Shown: positions 1-5,444 of the stretch, in pieces
Layout: each line of letters opens with the position of its first letter
Position numbering within the stretch: the stretch's first letter is position 1
Assembly: GCA_017616575.1 (NCBI GenBank)
Contig: JAFZXW010000207.1
Coordinates: 1-5,444, forward strand
From: Candidatus Methanomethylophilaceae archaeon
GTDB taxonomy: Archaea; Thermoplasmatota; Thermoplasmata; Methanomassiliicoccales; Methanomethylophilaceae
DNA length: 5,444 bases
Direction of reading: 5' to 3'
Notes under the pieces: model-generated
What the model was told of the DNA's origin: nothing
What the model saw: the letters and a program-made list of their open reading frames with translations, nothing else
Databases searched by the model: none
Made by a program: the position numbers and the translations under genes

Positions 1-1
1 C

Positions 2-1015
2 AACGCCGACCACGAAATGATGAAAAGGCATCTTTCGGGGGCGGACACCGGCCTCGACCCTGTCGAAGGGACCCTTATTTTCAAAGGATCGGAAACCACA
101 CGCGAAATGACAGGCGCATATGTAGGGTACAGGGTATTCCCTAACGGATCCGCGGACTGGGAAGCGTGCGACACCGACGGCAATACCATCGGGACTTCAA
201 AAGACGGCAGCTTCATTATGCCTGAGGAGGGGTGCATCGTCTTGGACGAGGAGGTCCCTTCAGGCAAATTCAGATTCGTCTGCTTCAGCTTACTTCAGCC
301 GAACGAAGTGACCCTCGACACGGAAGGGAACAAACTGAACGAGTACCTTATCGACGCCGGCAAGAACAAGACGACGGTGACGCTCACCGGAGCCTCCTTC
401 AGCGAAACAGGCAACAATGGATCCTTCGTCGTGTCCTGCCGCGGGTCAAGCTATATACTGTCCTGCCTGACCAACGCGGAAGCCGCATACGCGATCAAAG
501 GAGACAACCTGGTCATAGACCTCGTCCTGGCCGGAGACATGTCAAATTATCTGATGCTGCTGTACATGGACGAAAACGCAGACATGGGCGACAAGTACAT
601 GCCTAGCGTCGGAGACCGTGCCAATTACAAATTGACCTTGTCGATTCCGCTTGTCGTTGGATCATTGAACATGTTCAGCACGGAAATAGGGCTTAAAGTC
701 TTGAGCATCAGCGACGACTGGTACACCGTCGAACTCGATGGAGAGATTTTCGAAGGCAAGAAGCCTACGGCTACATTCCCTTCCGGAGTTCCTATACTGA
801 TTACTCTGAACAATATAGAGATCGAACCGCTAAAGACCGAGAAGGTCAACGGGAAGTCGTGTTCGGTATACGAAATCCTGATTCCGGGAATGCCCTCCAA
901 ATTAAAAATCTGGATAGAGAAGAACACGGACGTCCTCATCAAGGCCAATACCACCGTGGAAGGATTCGCCGTGACCATCTCCCTCCTCAGCTACAACGTC
1001 CAAAATCTCAAATGA
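2..1015 (+). CDS. Beta-rich, probably surface or secreted protein of unknown function, 5' end outside the window
   Basis: I do not recognise a named family. The frame is open from the first complete codon (2-4) to a TGA at 1013-1015. Two adjacent ATGs (17 and 20) could be starts, but too little sequence precedes them to judge, and no signal peptide or hydrophobic segment follows. I therefore read this as the C-terminal ~337 residues of a longer protein. It alternates short hydrophobic and polar stretches with many Gly, Asn, Thr and Asp residues, as in beta-sandwich domains. The first half has Gly-rich turns such as DTDGNTIG. A middle block contains LLYMDENADMGDKYMPSVGD. A C-terminal block has VYEILIPGMP followed by LKIWIEKNTDVLIKA, a pattern often seen in archaeal exported or lipoprotein-like proteins. 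Base composition looks more A+T-rich than the genes to its right. It is separated from the Sel1 gene by 105 nt with its own promoter-like signals, so it is probably a separate unit. Function is unknown. Confidence 0.78.
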   Translation, partial: NADHEMMKRHLSGADTGLDPVEGTLIFKGSETTREMTGAYVGYRVFPNGSADWEACDTDGNTIGTSKDGSFIMPEEGCIVLDEEVPSGKFRFVCFSLLQPNEVTLDTEGNKLNEYLIDAGKNKTTVTLTGASFSETGNNGSFVVSCRGSSYILSCLTNAEAAYAIKGDNLVIDLVLAGDMSNYLMLLYMDENADMGDKYMPSVGDRANYKLTLSIPLVVGSLNMFSTEIGLKVLSISDDWYTVELDGEIFEGKKPTATFPSGVPILITLNNIEIEPLKTEKVNGKSCSVYEILIPGMPSKLKIWIEKNTDVLIKANTTVEGFAVTISLLSYNVQNLK

Positions 1016-1026
1016 ACACTTCAAGC

Positions 1027-1055
1027 GGGGACGTCCCCCACACCTTTCCCATTTT
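1027..1055 (+). terminator. Possible hairpin terminator after the surface-protein gene
   Basis: The perfect palindrome GGGGACGTCCCC (1027-1038) begins 11 nt after the TGA at 1015 and can fold as a 4-bp G/C stem with an ACGT loop. A pyrimidine-rich stretch with CTTTCCC and ATTTT follows (about 1043-1054). The position suits transcription termination, but the stem is short and the T run is weak, so an operator or a chance palindrome is equally possible. Confidence 0.3.
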
Positions 1056-1071
1056 ACATCAGACGCTGTGA

Positions 1072-1083
1072 CGTGCATGCACG
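1072..1083. promoter_or_regulatory. Perfect 12-bp palindrome upstream of the Sel1 promoter, candidate operator
   Basis: CGTGCATGCACG is a perfect inverted repeat without a spacer. It ends 7 nt before the TATA-like box at 1091-1097, just outside the expected BRE position. A dimeric helix-turn-helix regulator could bind there. The sequence shows only the symmetry and the position; no regulator is identifiable in the window. Confidence 0.3.
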
Positions 1084-1090
1084 CGCCACG

Positions 1091-1097
1091 CTTTTAA
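1091..1097 (+). promoter_or_regulatory. Archaeal TATA-like box for the Sel1-LRR unit
   Basis: CTTTTAA is the only A+T-rich hexamer-like element in a GC-rich stretch before the Sel1 gene. Its centre is about 27 nt upstream of the ATG at 1121. In archaea transcription usually starts about 25 nt downstream of the TATA centre, which would place the start at or very near the ATG and give a leaderless or almost leaderless mRNA. This supports 1121, rather than the codons after the TAG at 1187, as the intended start. Confidence 0.42.
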
Positions 1098-1111
1098 CCC
1101 TGGGGCATGGT

Positions 1112-1117
1112 GGAGGG
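1112..1117 (+). promoter_or_regulatory. Ribosome binding site that favours the ATG at 1121
   Basis: GGTGGAGGG lies directly before the start, with GGAGGG at 1112-1117 and only 3 nt to the ATG. The motif is strong but the spacing is short. If transcription begins at about 1120, as the TATA position suggests, it would be outside the mRNA and irrelevant. By contrast, the codons available after the in-frame TAG (GTG 1196, ATG 1202) have no convincing Shine-Dalgarno sequence at a suitable distance. The site therefore helps decide the start of the Sel1 gene. Confidence 0.45.
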
Positions 1118-1120
1118 CCC

Positions 1121-1981
1121 ATGGACGGATCCGAGGATATCAAGGCGAGAATACTGGCGGCGGACGGCGGGGACTGCGAGGCCGCATAGAACCTTGTGGG
1201 AATGGCCAACTGGGACCTAGAGGCGCTTGGCCCCGAGACCGTGGAGGATTTGGCCGAGAACGGCAGCCAATGGGCGGCCATCTTGCTCGGACGCATGAAG
1301 GAATGGGCCATAGGGACGGACCATGACGACGCCTCTGCCGCCCGCCTTTACGAGGCCGCGGCAAAGGACGGGAACGCATACGCGATGGCCGCTCTCGGAA
1401 GGCTGTACGAGAGAGGCGAGGGGGTCCCGAAATCCCTGCACCACGCATACCTTCTATACTCCGCATCGGCGTCCCGCGGATGCAGGGCCGCGGACGAATG
1501 GCTCGGGCGCAACAGGGAAAAGTCGGAAGCGTTGGAACGCACGATCAAAGGCTCGGACGCCGGCGACCCGGAATGCCAGTACCTTCTGGCCAAGGCGTAT
1601 GACGAAGGGATCGTCCTGGAGCATTCGGAAGACCGCGCGGTGGGACTCTACGCCAAATCCGCCGACCAGGGCTTCGCTCCCGCGGTATACGAGATCGCCT
1701 GCCGTTGCGAGTACGGAGACGGCATTCCCGAGTCCATGGACACCGCGGTGGCCATGCACATAGTCCTGGCCGACTCGGGGTTCGAGGCCTCGGCGGAAAG
1801 GCTGACGAGGATGGATCTGGAAGAGCTCGCAATGACGAACCGCGACAGATTGGAGAGGATGTCCTCCTCCGGGTCCGAATGGGCGCAAAAGGTCATAGGC
1901 CGTCTGTCGGAAGAGGACCGAACGGTATTTCGGTCAGAGAGTTCATGGGCAGGTTGTGAGCAGGACCGGCAAGTTCGCTGA
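1121..1981 (+). CDS. Sel1-repeat (tetratricopeptide-like) protein with an in-frame TAG at codon 23
   Basis: The frame from ATG 1121 to TGA 1979-1981 gives 286 codons, with TAG at codon 23. Sel1-like repeats are helical-pair solenoids that scaffold protein-protein interactions. The diagnostic Gly of each repeat falls at residues 17, 48, 84, 120, 148, 184, 220 and 251, with spacings mostly of 31 or 36 residues, the usual Sel1 period. The clearest copies are ARLYEAAAKDGNAYAMAALG (71-91) with YERGEG after it, GDPECQYLLAKAYDEG (148-163) and SADQGFAPAVYEIACRCEYG (179-198). The first repeat (12-28) spans the TAG and reads AADGGDCEAA, amber, NLVGMA. No signal peptide or membrane segment is visible, so it is probably cytoplasmic. 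The start was chosen from the TATA-like box, the RBS and repeat homology on both sides of the TAG. Under the standard code this is either a pseudogene or a protein restarted at GTG 1196 or ATG 1202, which loses the first half-repeat. If TAG is read as pyrrolysine, it is a full-length gene. Its 3' end overlaps the LRR gene by 26 nt, so the two are probably co-transcribed. Confidence 0.72.
1187..1189 (+). other. In-frame amber codon within the first Sel1 repeat
   Basis: TAG falls six residues after the repeat Gly17. At the same position the two best-conserved repeats carry Tyr (residues 154 and 190), while the others carry Ile, Ala, Glu, Glu and Lys. Sel1-like sequence continues on both sides in one frame with no indel. 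Possible readings are a pyrrolysine codon, a single-base nonsense change from TAC or TAT, or a sequencing error. Confidence 0.8.
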
Positions 1982-3509
1982 GCTTTTCGCGCTAGGGGAT
2001 GTGGAGCCTTCGAGGATCGCCCCTCTGATGAGGTTCGGCGGGTTCGACGACTTCGACGTCTACCTCGTGGAGTCGTCCCTCAGTGCGTCTCCGGAAGATT
2101 TCGAAACGGCCATATCCGATTCCGATGCGGAAACGGCTTCCGAAGCCGCCATGAGGCTGCTCTCCAAGGCCCCGTCCGGAGGAGGACTGGTAGGCCTTCT
2201 GCAGGACATGAGACTGGCGGCCGGGCTTCCTGCCCTGAACATGGACGAAAATGCCCAGGACACCAGGCAGACGCTCCGGGCGCTGGCCATCAAGGGAAGG
2301 ATCCCAGACAGAGACGGAATGGTCCGCATGGGGGTCCCGGCCGCCTACGCGTCGATGGTCGAGTACGTGTCCACGTTCTGCCCGAGGGAGCTGTCGGTGC
2401 TCATGACGGATGCCGAAGACGCCGCCGTTCAGGCAATGATAGGAAGGATCTGCGACGGGACCGGCCTCGACAGACGCGCCGTGAACGTGTTGGCGGAGGA
2501 CCTGAGGCCGGAGAAGATGCCGGAACCCCCTGGGCCCATCGACCCGGGGCTCTCTTTCAAGAGGGTCAGGGGCTCGGAGGCTGCCGTGAAAAAATACTCC
2601 GGGAATGCTACGGAGGTGCGGATCCCGGAGTCGGCGGAGGTCGGCGGAAGGAGATGCGTGATAACCAGGATAGGGAGCGGAGCCTTCAACGGGAACTCCG
2701 CCCTCCGCAAGGTAGTAATCCCTGAAACGGTCAAAGAAATCGGCAAATACGCCTTCTTCAGGTGCGGGTCGCTTGAATCTACGAATCTTCCGGACGGGCT
2801 GAAATCGATAGGAGAAGGGGCCTTCTGCAAGTGCGGAAGGCTGTCTCCTCCCTCGTTTCCCCACGGCATCGAGAGCATCGGCCCGCAGGCGTTCCTCGGA
2901 TGCACGTTCGAGCGCGTCCTGATACCGAAGGAGGCCTCGGTCGGGGCGCACGCCTTCCCTGACGGGACCCTGGTGGCCAGGATCCGATCAGACGTAGCGC
3001 TTCCTGATCTCCAAGGCCTGCCTGGCACGGCTGGGAGATATCCTCCTAGAGGACGGGTCCTTGAGGTATTCCAACACGTCCTCTATGATCGCGATCTCCT
3101 TTTGATCTGCGGACTCGCGCATCATCAGGAGCTTCACCTTGCGCCAGTCGTTGAAGGCTTTCAGGGCATAAACCGACTCGTCGGCCGCATTGTGCGGCGC
3201 TTCTTTTGCCGCCTTCGCCTTTCCTGCGGCCGGACAGCATGCCTCCAGGTCGCTCCCTATGCCCGCGGGCATCTGGGCGAACGACTCCCAGCAAGAGGGC
3301 TTCCTGCATTCCTGCGCCGCATTCCCGCCGGCGTCGGATATCCTCTTCAAATGCTCGAAGAACGACTCCGCCTCCCCGAGGGCGTGTTCCGTGACGGCCT
3401 TGGGAACCGTCTGGGACGCCCACATCTCCTCGAAATCGAGGACGCGCCCCGCCTTGGAGAGGTCGGACACGGTCTTCGACACCGCATAACAGCTGATCTG
3501 CGGCCTTAG
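1956..3509 (+). CDS. BspA-type leucine-rich-repeat (LRR_5) protein; genuine part ends near 2987, the rest is antisense run-on
   Basis: A GTG start at 1956 lies inside the end of the Sel1 gene, with only a weak GGGCAGG before it; ATG 2028 is an alternative. Residues 1-~205 form an acidic, helix-prone region that I do not recognise. From residue ~214 (YSGNATEVRIPESA) a typical LRR_5 array begins. Its AF pairs lie at 243, 266, 289, 312 and 333, a 23-residue period with one 21-residue unit, in contexts such as IPETVKEIGKYAF and LKSIGEGAF. Such repeats mediate protein or ligand binding. BspA proteins are often on the surface, but no signal peptide is visible here, so this one is probably intracellular. 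Recognisable sequence ends at AFPDGT (333-338). From 2988 the frame is the exact codon-by-codon complement of the AIPR gene's 3' end and closes only at TAG 3507-3509. That 173-residue, Arg-rich tail is probably not natural protein. The native stop seems to have been lost by point mutation, or the 3' end replaced when the AIPR cassette arrived. Confidence 0.68.
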   Translation: MSRTGKFAELFALGDVEPSRIAPLMRFGGFDDFDVYLVESSLSASPEDFETAISDSDAETASEAAMRLLSKAPSGGGLVGLLQDMRLAAGLPALNMDENAQDTRQTLRALAIKGRIPDRDGMVRMGVPAAYASMVEYVSTFCPRELSVLMTDAEDAAVQAMIGRICDGTGLDRRAVNVLAEDLRPEKMPEPPGPIDPGLSFKRVRGSEAAVKKYSGNATEVRIPESAEVGGRRCVITRIGSGAFNGNSALRKVVIPETVKEIGKYAFFRCGSLESTNLPDGLKSIGEGAFCKCGRLSPPSFPHGIESIGPQAFLGCTFERVLIPKEASVGAHAFPDGTLVARIRSDVALPDLQGLPGTAGRYPPRGRVLEVFQHVLYDRDLLLICGLAHHQELHLAPVVEGFQGINRLVGRIVRRFFCRLRLSCGRTACLQVAPYARGHLGERLPARGLPAFLRRIPAGVGYPLQMLEERLRLPEGVFRDGLGNRLGRPHLLEIEDAPRLGEVGHGLRHRITADLRP

Positions 3510-4997
3510 GTACCCGTCGAACCAGTCCTCGGCCCCTACGGCATCGTATACGGACTCGTACAGCAAGGCGGCCGCGACTGTCTCTTTGAAATAATCGTCG
3601 CCAAAGACCTGGGGGCTCTCGGAGAACGCCTTGGACACGTCGCGGGAGAAGAGGCTGTAGCATGTCTGCCCGCCTCTGGACACGACGTCCGGCTTAAGCT
3701 CCAGCATGCACCTGTACTTCGCGAAGTCGATCTTGTCCATCTTCCGCTTGCGGTCGTAGGTCTTCTTGAAAGCGGAGCGCTCCTGCTCGTCCCCCTTGGC
3801 GGAATCCTGCTCGAACTGGCCCCTGGTGCGCTCATAGTACCATCTGGATCCGCTCCCAGGTATCGAGCATCCGTGGGATGCCTCCTCCATGGCCATCTGG
3901 AACCTGCTGCTGGAAGTCAGGTCGGACTCCCTCACCGCGTTCTGCGTGTTCACGAAGACGGAAATGCTCCTGACTATGTCGAAGGCGTCCTCGGACGGGA
4001 CCACCACCAGCTTCATCGGGACGAACACCTCCGAAAGGTTCTCCTTGTACATGGCCTTCAAGGCCTTGAAAAGCGATACGGTGGTCTGGCCCCCGTTGAC
4101 TATCTGGAGATTGGTGAACGAGGTTATCCCGCGCTCCCCCATCTCTATCGCGGAAGCAGTCAGGGCAACGCCGTTGTTGTATGCGAAGAACATCTCCGGC
4201 TGCTCGCGGATGGTGTCGCGTATGCCTTTGTTGACCTTCGTCTTCCCGGTGAGGAAGGAACGGACGTTGGACTCCAGGAGCCTGCTGCCGTAGTCCCTGT
4301 AAATGAGGGCTAAAAACATTCCTGGCACGGCGCCGATGTACGACGTGCAGGTGTCGGAAGAGCCGGCTTTGACGCATGGGATGGCCGAGAACCCGAAATC
4401 GGACACCCTTATCACGCTGTCGTCGTCGGGACGGGAGGATTTCAACGTGTCGGCGATGTACTCCATGTCGATAAGACGGAAGAAGACGGTCTTGCCTCCG
4501 AGATCCCTGTCCTTGACCTCCTTCAACCTGGAGCTGCGTATCCTGTCGGTGACCACGTAGACGGACACGCGGTCGAAGCCTTCGTAACCCTCGCGTATGA
4601 GCCGGGCCAGCTTCGCCCCCGGGCCATCCGCCTTTATCTGCCCATCCACGGCCTCCTCGATAAACGCGATGCAACGTTTGGAATGGTCGTTGAACTCCCT
4701 CTCGGTCATCCTCGGCGGGTCCGGCTCCCCGGAGAAGTCGCAGACGAAGAGGCTCAGGGTGCGGTCGCCGAGGGCTCCGGCGCCGTCCGTGTAAGCGAAG
4801 CCGTGGACCGCGACGGACCTGTTATGCCTTCCAGTGCCGGTATAGAAGCAAGGCTCCGCCTCAGGACAGACGTCGAACGCGGCCATGTCCTTGGTGGCGG
4901 CGACCAGATACTCCTCGGCGGGAGGGACTCCGGCCGCGGAAGCGTCCGCCTTGATGTTCTCGATGTATTGCCTCCGGAACGATTCGATGTCGTACAT
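2988..4997 (-). CDS. AIPR-family protein (abortive infection phage resistance type)
   Basis: An intact 669-residue protein starts at ATG 4997 (MYDIESFRRQ) and ends at TGA 2990-2988. The frame stays open upstream to 5066, but that extension lies inside the preceding gene, so 4997 is the better start. The family signature is clear. LLESNVRSFL (240-249) and KVNKGIRDTI precede FFAYNNGVALTASA (270-283), then LQIVNGGQTTVSLF (297-310), VNTQNAVRESDL (349-360) and WYYERTRGQFEQD (386-398). These match the conserved core of AIPR proteins (PF10592), named after a lactococcal abortive-infection factor and often found near restriction-modification or other defence genes; their biochemical activity is poorly defined. 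Residues ~60-90 (VAVHGFAYTDG, then LSLFVCDFSGE) resemble the strand-rich N-terminal part common in the family. The C-terminus has Cys564, Cys569, Cys587 and Cys588, an Ala/Lys-rich linker (~589-607) and a helical tail. No frameshift or internal stop is seen. It lies 13 nt downstream of its neighbour, so the two are probably co-transcribed. Confidence 0.9.
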   Translation of the reverse strand: MYDIESFRRQYIENIKADASAAGVPPAEEYLVAATKDMAAFDVCPEAEPCFYTGTGRHNRSVAVHGFAYTDGAGALGDRTLSLFVCDFSGEPDPPRMTEREFNDHSKRCIAFIEEAVDGQIKADGPGAKLARLIREGYEGFDRVSVYVVTDRIRSSRLKEVKDRDLGGKTVFFRLIDMEYIADTLKSSRPDDDSVIRVSDFGFSAIPCVKAGSSDTCTSYIGAVPGMFLALIYRDYGSRLLESNVRSFLTGKTKVNKGIRDTIREQPEMFFAYNNGVALTASAIEMGERGITSFTNLQIVNGGQTTVSLFKALKAMYKENLSEVFVPMKLVVVPSEDAFDIVRSISVFVNTQNAVRESDLTSSSRFQMAMEEASHGCSIPGSGSRWYYERTRGQFEQDSAKGDEQERSAFKKTYDRKRKMDKIDFAKYRCMLELKPDVVSRGGQTCYSLFSRDVSKAFSESPQVFGDDYFKETVAAALLYESVYDAVGAEDWFDGYLRPQISCYAVSKTVSDLSKAGRVLDFEEMWASQTVPKAVTEHALGEAESFFEHLKRISDAGGNAAQECRKPSCWESFAQMPAGIGSDLEACCPAAGKAKAAKEAPHNAADESVYALKAFNDWRKVKLLMMRESADQKEIAIIEDVLEYLKDPSSRRISPSRARQALEIRKRYV

Positions 4998-5010
4998 GAT
5001 AAGAACCCCG

Positions 5011-5444
5011 TTAATTCGAATATGCCCCCCAGACGGCCCCAAGGCAACGCTCGGCCTCCTCCGCAACGCGGGGCGGGATGTCGGGCCCTGGGCCGGAGAT
5101 GGCCGATACGCAGGACCAGTCGATGCCTTTAGCCCCGAGGAACGGCCTGACCTTCTCCAATGGGGCGGAATGGATCTTGCGGCCGAGAGACACCACCGAC
5201 GCAGAGTCGGGAATCCCGTGGTCCCTCATCTGGAACACCACCTCGTCGCTCAGCCTGGGGACGAGCACGAGCGTAAGCGTCTCGCCCTCTCTGGAAGCCT
5301 CGCACATGCTGCAGAGGCTGTCCTGCCATACGTATGAGGCCTCGTAGCCTCCCGACTCCAAGGCCGACATGAACACGGCCTCGGCGGCGGCGAAGGCAAA
5401 ACTCTCGGGAACCCCGGAGGCCCCTTCGCGGCTATGCTGGACAC
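5011..5444 (-). CDS. C-terminal part of an unrecognised protein, probable operon partner of the AIPR gene
   Basis: The frame is open from the right edge (first complete codon 5442-5440) to TAA 5013-5011, giving about 143 residues of a longer protein. ATG 5376 is an internal possible start, but the frame upstream still reads as plausible protein (PESFAFAAAEAVF), so the true start is probably outside the window. I do not recognise the family. Visible features are a hydrophobic strand (LTLVLVPRL) followed by a helix-like stretch, a second strand or turn region (DSASVVSLGRKIH), and a helical C-terminus (PRVAEEAERCLGAVWGAYSN). This alternation suggests an alpha/beta fold. There are no membrane segments. 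The stop lies 13 nt before the AIPR start, on the same strand, which implies co-transcription. AIPR genes often sit with methyltransferases, PD-(D/E)XK nucleases or ATPases, but nothing in this fragment lets me assign it to any of these. Confidence 0.75.
   Translation of the reverse strand, partial: VQHSREGASGVPESFAFAAAEAVFMSALESGGYEASYVWQDSLCSMCEASREGETLTLVLVPRLSDEVVFQMRDHGIPDSASVVSLGRKIHSAPLEKVRPFLGAKGIDWSCVSAISGPGPDIPPRVAEEAERCLGAVWGAYSN

Noticed and set aside
1454..1888. Minus-strand open frame opposite the Sel1 gene
   Set aside because: The plus strand contains well-spaced Sel1 repeats; the minus frame has no domain, no start signal and shadow-like composition.
1992..2951. Minus-strand open frame of 319 codons opposite the LRR gene
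   Set aside because: Arg/Pro/His-rich composition typical of a shadow frame in GC-rich DNA, whereas the plus strand has a clear 23-residue LRR_5 period.
3873..4313. Plus-strand open frame of 146 codons inside the AIPR gene
   Set aside because: It is the exact codon-register complement of AIPR codons, open only because TTA, CTA and TCA are rare in that gene. It shows no recognisable domain and no RBS.
3832..4674. Minus-strand open frame of 280 codons overlapping AIPR in another frame
   Set aside because: Low-complexity Arg/Gly/His-rich translation, while the AIPR frame across the same bases carries all the family motifs.
4998..5066. A 23-residue N-terminal extension of AIPR starting at 5066
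   Set aside because: It would overlap the upstream gene by more than 50 nt, and the extension (MRRRPSVALG) looks unlike the rest. ATG 4997 directly after the upstream stop is the better start.
1..5444. CRISPR array, tRNA, rRNA, insertion sequence or attachment site
   Set aside because: Reading through the window I saw no regularly spaced direct repeats, no tRNA or rRNA core sequences, no transposase-like protein and no terminal inverted repeats. The window is almost fully coding.

Overview
The window looks archaeal and fits a gut- or rumen-type Methanomassiliicoccales genome best. The support is indirect. The DNA is GC-rich yet uses many AGG/AGA arginine and ATA isoleucine codons. A TATA-like box sits where an archaeal promoter should be. 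Sel1-repeat and BspA-type leucine-rich-repeat (LRR_5) genes lie side by side, as I recall them doing in that order. No marker gene (ribosomal, mcr or pyl) is present, so the lineage is an inference.

Layout. At 2-1015 (+) is the 3' part of a beta-strand-rich, probably cell-surface protein whose start lies outside the window. At 1016-1120 is a short intergenic region with two perfect 12-bp palindromes, a TATA-like box and a purine-rich ribosome binding site. At 1121-1981 (+) is a Sel1-repeat protein interrupted at codon 23 by an in-frame TAG. Overlapping its end by 26 nt is an LRR_5 protein with a GTG start (1956, +). Its recognisable part ends near 2970, but its frame has no stop of its own and runs antisense into the next gene until 3509. 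At 4997-2988 (-) is an intact 669-residue AIPR-family (abortive infection phage resistance, PF10592-type) protein. Only 13 nt upstream of it, 5444-5011 (-) holds the C-terminal part of an unrecognised protein that continues beyond the right edge.

How the genes relate. The Sel1 and LRR genes form one plus-strand unit of two repeat-scaffold proteins with no visible signal peptide, so they probably make intracellular protein-interaction partners. The two minus-strand genes are spaced like an operon, and AIPR genes are usually linked with phage defence, so they may be the 3' end of a defence cassette whose other genes lie to the right. The two units converge tail to tail with no intergenic space or terminator, and the LRR gene appears to have lost its natural end at that junction.

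The most interesting points are two. The first is the amber codon in the Sel1 gene, because TAG can be read as pyrrolysine in Methanomassiliicoccales. The second is the LRR/AIPR junction, where the long antisense open frame is explained by the codon register and by avoidance of TTA, CTA and TCA codons rather than by a real overlapping gene.
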